Assembly (NCBI RefSeq): GCF_030253575.1
Contig: NC_080564.1
Coordinates: forward strand, 8,166,501 to 8,230,500
DNA length: 64,000 nucleotides
Direction of reading: 5' to 3'
Source of the DNA: Rhododendron vialii
Lineage: Eukaryota; Streptophyta; Magnoliopsida; Ericales; Ericaceae
A program made the position numbers and the translations under genes. The number at the start of each line of letters is the position of its first letter. Positions within the stretch are counted from its first letter, which is position 1. Positions 1-11,428 of this stretch are shown here, piece by piece. Below the pieces are notes generated by a model. It had not been told where the DNA came from, searched no databases, and was given only the letters and a program-made list of their open reading frames with translations.

Positions 1-875
1 TCTTTGGTCCTCAAAACGAGAACCTAAAAATAGTAGTCTATCCGTCCCGATTTATTTGTCTCCTTATATGTCCCAAATTGATTGTCTAATTTCAAAATCA
101 ATGGCTCAGATTATGTAAATTTTCAAATCAAAGGATTAGATTTGGTTTTCTTAATAAGTTGGAAACCTGAGATTGGACAAACAAATCAAGACGGAAGGAA
201 TAGAAATTTTCAAGAAATTAAAAAAATATATATATTTAACACCTTATCAAATATCAATAAATTCTTTTAATTTCTATAAAAGGCTTGATTATTTTCAAGT
301 CCTCATTTTTAGATCGGACAAACATTTTAGTACGGAAGTAGTAAATTTTATGGTGTACCAATCGGTCAAAATTATCCCATAAAATTATAAAATCTGAAAT
401 TGGGCCCATACACTTATAAGAATCTTATCCTCTCAAATACGTGTATAATTGTATTATCGTATGGATAACTTTTTTGATTTCCCAAAAGTTTTATATTATC
501 GCTCTAATACTAGGTTCACTTAGCTCTTGCATATGCGTCCGAGTCACCTTTTGCATCTTATAAGTGTTCCGATGAACCAGATTAATCTCTATAGGCCTTC
601 CCACAGTTCCTTTCCATGCGTTTGCGTCAGTTGAGGTGGCCCTAAAGACAGATGGTTGTTGAGAGGAATCGGCCAAGCGACCTTAGAGTGGTAAGCTCTG
701 CTGAGACAAATCAATTAACCACTACGGCAACCCCTTGGTTTATGTAACTCTTCATTAATCTTTCTATTTTACAATACCGTGCACGGGTCTGATGCTAGTG
801 GAATAAGGACGCGAATGTCATGGTTGAGTCATGTTGAGAATTACGCAAGTAACCAACTCATTTCATAATTTTATA

Positions 876-1110
876 CTCCCTCCGTACACATTTGTTGGTC
901 CATTTTGGAAATTCATGCCATTTTCAAATCATTTTATCTTTCAATTTATAATATTTTTTATAATTTTGAAAACATAGAATAATAAAACTAATTGAAATCT
1001 ATCAAACAAGATCCATATTGCATATTTTTTGGAGTCCATATTAAAATATATAAACAATTGAAAATGACACGGACTCTCAAAAAGGACTAACAAACATGGA
1101 CGAAAAGAGT
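876..1110. mobile_element. Stowaway-like MITE remnant
   Basis: Begins after TA with CTCCCTCCGTACACATTTG and ends ACATGGACGAAAAGAG, a degraded terminal inverted repeat of the Stowaway type. The middle (ATCAAACAAGATCCATATTG) matches the copy at 12995-13233. Confidence 0.75.
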
Positions 1111-1166
1111 AGTAGTTTCATATTCAATATCTATCAAACTTTGTTCTGAATTTTGTGTAGTTACAA

Positions 1167-1385
1167 ACCCCAAGCGGTTGGCTAGGTGGTCGAGGCCTGA
1201 GACAATGAGACTTAGGGTCTGTTCCCCCTATTAAGGTCTTAGAGTTGAAACCATTCAAGTGTTATCAACTCATTTGGGGCCAGTCCATACAGAATTTTGC
1301 TCCGGCTTTATTTGGCTCACTATAAGTGGTCCTTGGGATTAGGCCCCTAGAATTAGTTGAGGTGCGCGTAAATTGGCCCAGACAC
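1167..1385 (+). mobile_element. tRNA-related SINE
   Basis: GGTTGGCTAGGTGGTCGAGG fits a pol III A box region and TTAGAGTTGAAACC a B box. The 3' part (GAATTAGTTGAGGTGCGCG, TTGGCCCAGACAC) matches the minus-strand fragment at 23868-23935. The A tail is not clear. Confidence 0.65.
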
Positions 1386-2390
1386 GTGACTTTTCAAAAA
1401 CAATTTTTTTGTGTAATTACTAATTGCTAATGGCGACTATGTATTCCATTCTAATGAACCCCCATAAAAGTTAGCAATGGGTACTTGTTGCTTATTCATG
1501 TTAGAATTTCATAATCAGAATAGTCAGGATTACATCTGATGCCAAAGTTTGCAAACTGCTATATGTTTGCTAGCTGCTAAGCAAACTGCTAGTGAAAATA
1601 CCAGAATGGTGCTGTAATTTTTATTGAAAACCAGAAGTTTTCTGTATATTTGTGAATTTGGCATCTATTGAAACAGAAAACAGGTTTAAGTAGGATTAAT
1701 GTTATAGAGTTTTGGAGAGAAAACACTTTCGAGCAAGACGGTGAACATCTTAATATACACTTGGACATCACTATGATGACACTTTTAAAGTAGCTTCAAA
1801 ATTTCAGGCCCAGAAACGGGAATTTCGGTTTTAGAGGTTCAAGCAAGCCTCTCAACACTGGAAAAAACGCACAGATAAACTTTTCGCCCTTTGTTTGGCT
1901 TCCGGCTTTGTTTTGAAGGCAAATAGTTGAAAATTTTCCATGTAGAACGCAAGCAAGCCTCTCAACACAGAAAGAACATGTACACTTTGCTTCTGGCTTT
2001 GTTTTGAAAGGTAAATATTTGAAAAGGTTCAATGTAGGATGCAAGCGTTGAGGCTGTCATTGAATGAATGGTATACTTCTTCTGCACATGGTGAGCAAGG
2101 GCATTTACTAATTCAGCAAACGTGCAAGAGAATCTTGTGACTTGTCATCATTCGATGCTAAATAGTCTCCTATAGTCTCGAGTGTTCGTTCCTTCACGAA
2201 CATATCCAAGAATATAATGTTTTCTCGCTGCTGCATTCTAGCATTGTGATTGCGATATAGGTTTGGTATGTGAGGAAGTTTCCTCAGAGGTACAAGCCAT
2301 GTACCTACAATTACGTGCTTTTGGTTGTACAGAGCTGAGGGAAATGCATTATCAGGAATAGACATATTTTCCTGTAACTTGCAATTCGAC

Positions 2391-3025
2391 ACCGCCCGTC
2401 GATGATCGACCGAAAGGTAGCAATTATGGGAATGCAACCTATTTTATTATTATTAGTATTGGTATTGGTATTGGTATTTGTATTTTAATAACATGTGCAG
2501 GACATTTGGCGTATCTCTATTTACTTGGAGGTTGAAAAGACACATGGCATTGTCTTACACACTTGCAGGTTAAAAAGAACACTTGGCATGTTCCTACACA
2601 CTTTGATGTAAGTGGGAAGTTATTTGAACAAGTGGAAGCAAAGGGGAATGAAGAGTATTGAAGAAGTTGAGAAGTTATTTCCTGTGCATATTTATTTTCC
2701 TATAAATAGCCTTTTTAGGCCTCATTGTAAGGACACACAAACAACGCCAACAGGCCTTTATCTTTTTTTTTTTCTAAGAGTAGTTTTAACTTGCAATTGT
2801 TTACTCGATTATCTTAATCGATTGTTCTTCTACTTCGGAGATTAATAAAGCCTATTTTGTTAGTCTTCTTCCACAATCCATCCACTTCATTGTTTGTTTC
2901 AAAGAAGTCTCGAAATACGGCAAGGAACCAAACTCCACTTTTCACACCCACATTTCAGCAAGTCACGATATCATTTCTCCGTTGATTTCCCGTCGATTGG
3001 ATAGAAATCAGAAAATTAGGTAACA
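2391..3025 (+). repeat. Left LTR (5' end truncated)
   Basis: Ends GAAAATTAGGTAACA at 3025 and is homologous to 5037-5663. It lacks the terminal TGTTTGGACCATATATTT seen in the right LTR. Confidence 0.85.
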
Positions 3026-3057
3026 ATTTTGGCGCTAGAAGGAGGGCTCTTACTAAT

Positions 3058-3423
3058 TTGGAAGTAATGGCACGCCTAATCAAACAATTCGTTCAGGTTT
3101 TGGCTCACATTTCGGCAAATCCACAAGATAACTTTGCCCAAGAAATTTTGACTCTATTTCTAAGGTTGATTACACCAAGACAAGGAGAAATTCCTAATGA
3201 CAGGATGACTCCAAATGGAATTGGAGGTCAATGTGGTAATGGCCAAAATGAAAACATTCCCATTGGTTTCAAAGTACCGCCTGGATTTGGTACTAATCAA
3301 AGTCAATATGTGCCTCCCATGGCACACTACACGTCAACCGCAAGGACCCTAGAATTATTTGTTCAATTGTTGATCAACAATATTCGTAAGAGGTATGGAT
3401 TTTTCAGAAGCCTTCTGTATTGA
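3058..3423 (+). CDS. Short frame inside the LTR element, gag-like at best
   Basis: The largest frame of the element interior (121 codons, or 119 from the second ATG). It lies just after the PBS-like site, where gag would start. It contains ARLIKQFVQVLAHISANPQD and a Gln/Asn-rich middle but no zinc knuckle or other motif I can name. It may be only the remnant of a gag start. The rest of the interior has no long frame. Confidence 0.35.
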   Translation: MEVMARLIKQFVQVLAHISANPQDNFAQEILTLFLRLITPRQGEIPNDRMTPNGIGGQCGNGQNENIPIGFKVPPGFGTNQSQYVPPMAHYTSTARTLELFVQLLINNIRKRYGFFRSLLY

Positions 3424-5018
3424 TTTTGGTTGAAATATGCCAAGTTTTGGTTAAGAGATGTAGATAATGTTCATTGATTTTCTACAATTTTTGGGCAAAT
3501 ACCACAGTTTTGTCCGCACCATCACTAATGGCAAAAAATCAAATGTGAAAATGAAAGCCTTTAAGGTTTGAACAATTTGCTAAAAGAAAACCGGCCATTT
3601 GTTGGCCAATTCCTAGATAGAGAGATCCATATATCTTGGTGCCTTTCAAGGCTTCATTTATGATAACAGAGGAAACTAATTTCCGGCGAAACATGGCCAT
3701 TTGTAATGGCTTTGTCTTTCGTTAGACAAAAGTCTAACAAACTGTATTCTGTATGCATGGATGTCAGCATCCTATGAGTGTCGGCCATCAGTTTATGAAG
3801 AAACAAAATTGGCCAACACTTGGTCCAATTTATGGAAGGCCCCAATTTTATAAGAATTTTTATGCCGAAATCTTTTAAGAATTTTATTGCCATGCATCGA
3901 TTGATCAGTGCCATTAGTTTGTGGCCTCGTTTCCTTTTCACAGGTGTCTAGTTTCTAAAATGGCAATGTTGTGTTTATAAGCCCTGCATTGAAGGCTTGA
4001 TCAATTAAATTGTTCAAAAGAGGGTGATCATTTATTGGCCGAATTTTTGGAACAATCTGGGGTTAACCAATTTTGATCAATTTTGTTTTACAAAAAAAGA
4101 AAGAAAGCATTATGATCAGTAAAACATTCTGCCCATGAAGATGTTTGGTAAGAAGGGGCAACCAGTCAAGAGTGAACAAATAACATCTCCAATGATCCCA
4201 AAATCATAAATTGGCTTCTTATGATTTCAAGTTTGCATGGGGGCAAACTCATCTTTGAAAGCCAAATTATGTAAAGAAAGTGGCTTTCGCATTGAAACTT
4301 GAATGGAGTTGAATCGTAAAAATGATTCGACTAGAGTTTTTCATTTTAGACCATGACTGGTCGAAATAGAAAATGATCCCTCTACTCTATCTTTATGGGT
4401 CAAGAATAGTGAAAACTTGCCCATGGAGTATGAGTTCAAGCCAATTATGGCCGTGATTTATGAACAACCGTTTGTTCAATATGGAATTTTTTGGTCAAAT
4501 CCAGTCGAGTGAAGTGTTGGTGTATTTGCCAAGAAATGCTGGTGAAACTGTTCATTTGCTCAACGGTTAAAGATTTTTGTATTTGCCAAGTGTCCTTATT
4601 GGATTTCCAGAGCCATTTGTGTGGTTTTCGATGGAAACTAATAAGGTCAATGGTTCTCGTCGATATTGGGATGTTTCTGTCCATAATAAGCCAAGTTCCC
4701 GTCGATTCTGCACTTGTGCTTGTGTCGATAATGGATGAGGCTTTGCTGGCAAATATTGGCCTTTGATTACAAATTTAGTCATGTTTATAGGCCATAAAAA
4801 CTATCGAAATAATTTGCGATGATAACTGATTAGTTAAGTAAGTTGCCGTGCATATGTTGGTGTAAAATTTATCTAAAACTCTTTGAGAGTTGGGGGCATA
4901 AATATTTACACCGTAAAGAATTATCACCCGTCGATACCGACAGAGGGGTGATTTAAAACTAGTTAAATTATTCACTTGGGTTACGTTAGCACTTCACCCA
5001 AATGAATAAGGGGGGCAT

Positions 5019-5663
5019 TGTTTGGACCATATATTTACCGCCCGTCGATGATTGACCGAAAGGTAGCAGTTATGGGAATGCAACCTATTTTATTATTATT
5101 AGTATTGGTATTTGTATTTTAATAACATGTGCAGGACATTTGGTGTATCTCTATTTATTTGGAGGTTGAAAAGACACATGACATTGTCCTACACACTTGG
5201 AGGTTGAAAAGAACACTTGGCATGTTTCTACACACTTTGATGTTAGTGGAAAGTTATTTGGACAAGTGAAAGCAAAGGGAAACGAAGAGTATTGAAGAAG
5301 TTGAGAAGTTATTTCCTGCGCATGTTTATTTTCCTATAAATAGCCTTTTTAGACCTTTTTTTAGACCTTATTGTAAGGACACACAAACAACGCCAACAGG
5401 CCTTTATCTTTTCTTTTCTAGGAGTAGTTATAACTTGTAATTGTTCACTCGATTATCTTAATCGATTGTTCTTCTACTTTGGAGATTAATAAAGCCCATT
5501 TTGTTAGTCTTCTTCCACAATCTATCCACTTCAGTGTTTGTTTCCAAAGAAGTCCGAAAATACGGCAAGGAACCAAACTCCACTTTTCACACCCACATTC
5601 TAGCCAGCAAGTCACGATATCATTTCTCCGTCGATTGGATAGAAATCAGAAAATTAGGTAACA
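5019..5663 (+). repeat. Right LTR (complete)
   Basis: Starts TGTTTGGACCATATATTT and ends AAAATTAGGTAACA. A few indels distinguish it from the left LTR (for example the TAGCC insertion before AGCAAGTCACG), so the element is not very recent. Confidence 0.85.
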
Positions 5664-8600
5664 GGGGGCAAATCCAAGTTGCTGGATTTGATTCCTCCCA
5701 ATTTGGTGTCGTTCTTTAGCTGGTAGCAACTTGTGGTTGTTCACTTTCATCACCAGATAGATGGAATATATTAGCTTTAGTGTATTCTTCGTCTAGTTGT
5801 AGTCCGAGTTGGTGATCCTGGCATACTTACCCCGTTTGTGAAATTCTCTTGATTGATAATTGCGAGCGATCTTTTGCATATTACCGGATACGTCTGCTAT
5901 CTCCAGCCGACAGGTTTTCAAATGATGTGAATCTGAAACATAAAATCCGACTTTACTAGTAGTATTTATTTATCGAATGAAGTTTCAAGTGAAAGGTATC
6001 CGGACTCATTTGTGCAACACATGTGACCAATTCATGAACTTCTATGAGATTGTAATTAAGTTGTTATCGGCAAATTGATAAGTTGTTTTTTGGTTCTCTG
6101 AAGATGCATTATTAGTGTTTGTTCCTTGCTGCCAATGACCTTCTGATAAAGCAATGCAGGTTATTATGGTCTTCTCATAACATTAGAATGTTCATTTTTA
6201 TTTCTTTATCAAGTGGAGAGATTTGTCACTTCAATTCCCTTTTCACACACACGCTCGCGAATCGAATCAGAGAGAGAGAGAGAGAGAGTGAGTGTTTTAC
6301 GTGGTTTCTCAAAATCGGGTACATCCACGGGGGCGGCGGCGGATTCACTATACGTAGGAGGATTACAATCGCTCACTCACGTACACTCAAAAACAAATTG
6401 CTCTCTAAACCTCACTGAGTGCTACCACGGACACCACTACAAGAGATGAGTGCATCAGATCAATGCTGCATCAGATCAATGCTCTGCTCCTGTTGCTGCA
6501 GCTGGACCTCTGAAAGTTGCAGCTAGACCACCCAACTTCTAGAGGCCATATACTTGAGAGCCCACCAAAGAACTCCATACCTTTTTCGTAGTTTTAAGTT
6601 TTCTAACTGGTAAACCATTGTGGTTGGTTAGGATGTCGTTTGTACATTTGCTTAAAGCGCAGGATTTTATGATTTAGACTGGTGTCTCTCTTTATGTCTG
6701 TGTGCTTCTGCAAAAAAATTTCGATTTCCAAGTGTTGAACCATTCTAACATCACTGTACTTCTCCTGGTTTGAAGGATTCTGCATTGAGCTACCGGGCAT
6801 AAAATTTGCAAAATGTTTTTTTTTCCCTGATGGCAGAATCAGCAGTACTCAAAGTCTCGTGTCCAAGGGTAGTCGGGCTTTGCCTCATGTTAGATTGAAA
6901 CTCTTTCAGTTTCTGCTTGACATTGTACCTAAGAGACGAATTTGCCAACAGAACCGCGTTGAAAGTAACTTTAAATAAGTACATCATCTGCTAACAGAAA
7001 GGAGCAGGTGCATCTCTTGGCAGGTTCCGATCCAAACTACAGCTTTCGCACAAGGTGGGAATCTAGCTATCTGGTAAAGGTTGTACTTCCTCGAGCACCA
7101 GGACACGCATGTGTAGCAAACTAGGATCGTTCTGTTTGGGACGGGGCTTTGAGTCTTTTGTCCCCAGCTTGGTGATGTGTACATATGTCCCTAATACTAC
7201 TGCCTTTGGCATAAGAAACCTTAGTTGCAGGTGTTAGAAATTCCACAACTACAAGCCCTAATATCTTGCTACAATCCATGGCATATGAAATAAACTTGAG
7301 ATTCAAGCACATACCTGCGAGAGATGGGGTTGCCATGTTCTTAAATGCAACGGTCAAGCCCTTATTTCTGCTGCAAGCTAATCGATCAGATTAGAACAGA
7401 AAAAGAACCATATTCTTCGCCTTTTGTAGAGAGAGAAATAGGCGTTTTACTACTCTCTCTCCTGGTGCTCAAAAATATGTGTTTTAGTGGGCCAAACACA
7501 CATATATAGGATGAGAGCAGGATACTCCTCTTGTGCCTAAAAAATGGCCCAGCCCGTTATGGGTTCAAATATACACAAAAGCACAAGCCCAAATTTACCC
7601 AAATATACTACAAAAATTAGGTGCACCAAAATGACCCATTATCTAAATGGTGATCACTAACCAAAATGGGTCCCAAACAAATACTCCGATAATTTGATAA
7701 TCGAACTAATCCGGAACCTTTTAACACAAATGAAATATGCTAGTCCACAAAATTGGAATAAATCTAACAGCAAGAGGCTTCCAAGTTGGTGTGCTCTCGA
7801 GACCTTAGTTGCAGGCAGCTTCCAAAGTTGGCTTGCTCTCGAGACGGGAGCTCGAATCGGTGCTCCTAGGTCATCGAGACGGGAGCGCGCTCCTAAATAG
7901 GTGGGGAGCTTCCACACTAATCTCATGGAGGAAATTCAAACTTTTTCTTTGTAAACATATGCAAGGAAGAAGAAAAGAAGTCAGAGAGACTTAAGACTCT
8001 CCATCTCATATTTGACTTGTTGATGTGTTTAGTGCGTAAATTCGATATAAAACTCTATTGAGCCGTCTTTTCTCACTCATGTTTATATATAATTAATACT
8101 TACATACACGCTCCTTTCGGCGCTCCCAACTTAGCTAGGATCTTCTACAAACCCCCTCCCCCCGCTCCTGCTCCTGCTTCTGCCCCCACTCCCGTTCCTG
8201 CTTCATGCAACTGAGGAAGAAACTGATGCAAGGCAGCCAATGGACTTAGCTTTTATGCTCTTAATACACACATGGTTGAGCAAATTTTCTACAAGTAGTC
8301 TACGTTTGTCAGTCAATCCTCATTTTTCTCTCAACCATATCTTGATCCTTAACACGATACGTAGGGACTGCTACTAACATGGAGCATCTACCTAGGCAGT
8401 CATCAAAAAGGACGCTGTCAAAATTCCAGGAACAGGTTTCTTAGTCCTTTCGCTTCAGATGCTCTACTTCCTTTTTTTTTTGGGTGCAATCAGATGCTCT
8501 ACTTCATTACTGCTTTTACTCTTTCATTGAGGAATACAAGGCTTTCGTTTTCGTATAAATTCAGCACCAAATAATGTTACACTGGATGCCAGATTTTGCA

Positions 8601-11428
8601 GTGCACACCAGACGCGGCTCGTGACATGTTAAATGGTTCCATGGTCCAGCATTTTGCAAACACGATGGGGAAGATGCGCCAAGCAGCTATTACCTTACCA
8701 GTTGACATGCCACGAGACAAACAGTAGGAAACAAGGAATGAGACCCTTCGAGGTTGGGACAATGGGGGCTAGCTGTGTCCTACAGTTGATGATGTTCTTG
8801 GTTTCTTCTTTTAAGCCTCTTTTTTTGGGGGGGTCAGCACTTCGTTACTTGTTTCTTTTTAGGGTTTGCTCACATGGGCTAGTGGCTAAAGATTGAAAAG
8901 AGAAAGAAAAAAAAAAGTGTAGAAAAGGGATGAAAAAGTTGTTATCTTTGCATTAGGTGCGTTATGGGTTGTTATTGGTCCATCAATCTTTGATACTAAA
9001 AAACAAGAGGTGTCATTGTAGCCCATATGCTCGAGAGAACAATTTTCGAGCTGCTCCAAAAAAAAACCAAGTTGATTCGCGAATCTGGTGTGCCTGACCG
9101 ATAGAATTTAGAAATTTGGACTACCATTAGATGAGTACAAATTAATCACACAATAGCGCTAGAGACAAACTACCACACTGATATGCTGATGTGGCGTGCC
9201 TGACCAATAGAAAATCAGAATACTATAAATTGGATGAGTAAAACGAACCTTGCCATTTTCCTTTCTTTTTTCTTTTTATTTCTCATTCCATTGTAGCAGC
9301 TTTTCAATTTGAAACCCCATTTTAGTTAGTTAGAGAGGGACACTGGCATGTGGAGTTTTGCACCCATGAGAGAACTGATCAACAGACCCTACCTTCCATG
9401 GAGTACAGTTGGCCAGTGACCATGACACATCCTTTAAGACTAATCAAATAAAGGCACACTAGCCCCAGAGTTGGCAATCATTGATCTCAAATTCCCAACA
9501 CATGGCATGGGCATGGCACTGAAACAAATCACCTAGTATGATTTTAACCATTTGGCATTTGCTGAAAGCCTGTAACTATTGAGAGTTTGTCAACTGAATG
9601 CATATAGACCCGGGACCATGTAGTGCACCGCAGTGCACGTGCGATCCGAACCGTATGGTGCACAGCATCGCTCCTGGGTTCCCTGTAAGATGTTGTTTGA
9701 AATCTGGAGTATAATTTCTACGAATCGGGGGCGGTGCTGTGCACCATCTGGACCGTCCGTCTTGGCAATCAATAGTTTGAATTTTAAAAGAATTCTTCTA
9801 CGGAAGAGTTTCACTCTTGCATGGAAGAGTTTTTTTAAAAAAAATTGGACCATCCAAAACACTTTTAGACGGTTAAAATTGCATGGCACCGCCCGGAGTT
9901 CACTTATAGGTAACAAAACTTAATTATGTGAGAACCAGTCACATGTTGGAATTATAAGTGGTAAAACTGAGAGCTATGGAACCTTTTTACAACTTTAGGA
10001 TTTTGTCAATTGACCCGCTAAATCTTATAGTAAGTAGCATTTTGAGATTAAAAAAGAAAAGAAAAGAATTTAATTTCGATTTTAAGAAACACCAAGAAAA
10101 TAGAAACACCGTAGAATTAAGTGAAAAAAATTCATAAAATCCTCATTCTTTTATTTTCCTAATAGGTAGAGAAATTTATTGCTGTTAAACAATTTCATGC
10201 CGCAAAGATTTTTTTATTTTTTTTAAAAATAGAAGTGGGTGGAAAAAGTTCATAACATGTAGTAATCATGTTCTCTGAATTGCTATCATGTTGTGTAGTT
10301 TTAAGGGGGGGTTTTTTTTTTTTTTTTTTTGGGTCAAACGGAAATTCTGTAGTTTTAAGTTTTGTTCTCACTCTTTCATTTTCCTTTTCTGATACTTCAT
10401 TCTTGGGCAGTGGTCCTAGATTATAACTTTATATCATCACCGGCTTTATTTCTAATACAGAGTAATATCAAAGAAATTATTAATTGTTCCTAAAACACCG
10501 CCACACATTCACACGAGGCCCGGGGCTAAGCGTTTGAGTTTCTCGTGAATGTGTGGTTATACAAGCTAATAACCCCTCGTTATATTGGCAGTTTAGATAC
10601 TAATTTTTCATTTTCATGTACTAATTATTTTGAAAATAAAGAAAATGAATAGAAAACCAAATTAAAAAACAAAAAATCTTCTAAATAGCTCATGAAACGG
10701 TGATACGATGCGACATGCTAACAAAGTGTTACCAATCCATTCATGTTTGGCCGTGTGTGTCCAACGCAAGACTCAAGGGCTAGTAGGCAATGCTGAGTCG
10801 TCCGCCAACTCAACCGCAGAGTCCCGCATTAGTGCCACGGCGCCACCCGGTGTCACCAGTTCATGAAATCATTTCTCAGAAAAGGGGGGAAAAATGAAAA
10901 AAAGAAAACCTTTCCCCAAACCCAGCCGAATTCAAGCTCGAGTTTTAGGCTCGAGCAACATTCAAACACTGTAAAACTCGGCTCGGCTCATTTGCACCCC
11001 ACTGCGGGGATTAAAGTTTCATCCCTCCAAGTCTATTTAAATCCCCTGCCAATAGAGTAGTAGTATCTGTTTCATTTTTGTTTGTTTTTCCCCAAAAGCA
11101 TATGCCCTCCAGACTCCTTGCCCAAATTTCCATGCACTAACTATACCCTCTCTCCTCGTCTTCTTCACCTCAATCGTTTTCACATTCATCATCCGAACCT
11201 TCGTTTCCCACCAATTCTCACGACTTTCTTATCCAAGACAAGAAATTCAATTCCGCCCCCCAAGAAACAGGAATAGTACTGCTCCTACTAGTAGTAAGTA
11301 GTACAGTAAATGATTTCTCCCGTCCCCAAAATTCAAACTCGGGCGCACTTTCCTACCAATTCCCACTCTCCGTTTTGCATGACTCGGTAAAACGGCCTTT
11401 TCCCTTGGAGAAAGAAAATACTCTATTA
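5664..11428. other. Intergenic region left of the first gene
   Basis: No gene I can support. A GA microsatellite lies at about 6268-6288, a C-rich CTCCTGCTCCTGCTTC minisatellite-like stretch at 8150-8210, a foldback at 9600-9915, and poly-G/poly-T at 10305-10332. Possible promoter and 5' leader of the first gene lie just before 11375. The rest is AT-rich. Confidence 0.55.
9600..9915. mobile_element. Probable foldback element
   Basis: CCGTATGGTGCACAGCATCG (near 9650) is the approximate reverse complement of CGGTGCTGTGCACCATCTGG (near 9731), and the outer parts pair weakly. Probably an old MITE. The frames on both strands here come from the palindrome. Confidence 0.5.

Larger units (their letters stand above)
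1..2390. other. Gene-free left flank
   Basis: No gene that I can support. Stowaway-like remnants lie at about 40-200 and 876-1110, and a SINE at 1167-1385. A minus-strand frame of about 109 codons (2108-2437) runs into the LTR at 2391 and may be part of an older disrupted sequence; I do not call it a gene. Confidence 0.6.
2391..5663 (+). mobile_element. Non-autonomous LTR retrotransposon (about 3.3 kb)
   Basis: Direct repeats at 2391-3025 and 5037-5663 match closely (ACCGCCCGTCGATGAT ... AAAATTAGGTAACA), and the right LTR extends to 5019 with TGTTTGGACC. LTRs are about 645 bp with TG...CA ends. A PBS-like ATTTTGGCGCTAGAAGG follows the left LTR and a purine tract AATAAGGGGGG precedes the right one. 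The left LTR lacks the first 18 bases, so no flanking target duplication can be read. The 2 kb interior has one short frame (3058-3423) and no pol, so it depends on another element to move. Confidence 0.85.

Noticed and set aside
2108-2437. Minus-strand frame of 109 codons running into the LTR
   Set aside because: Its N-terminal codons lie inside the LTR and no splice signals or family motif are seen. It may be part of an older interrupted gene; not called.
5664-5760. Minus-strand peptide KNDTKLGGIKSSNL with a faint Argonaute-like look
   Set aside because: Too short, and no further Argonaute motifs could be found between 5.7 and 7.4 kb.
6790-7357. Several minus-strand frames in 6.8-7.4 kb
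   Set aside because: No recognisable domain, no consistent exon chain.
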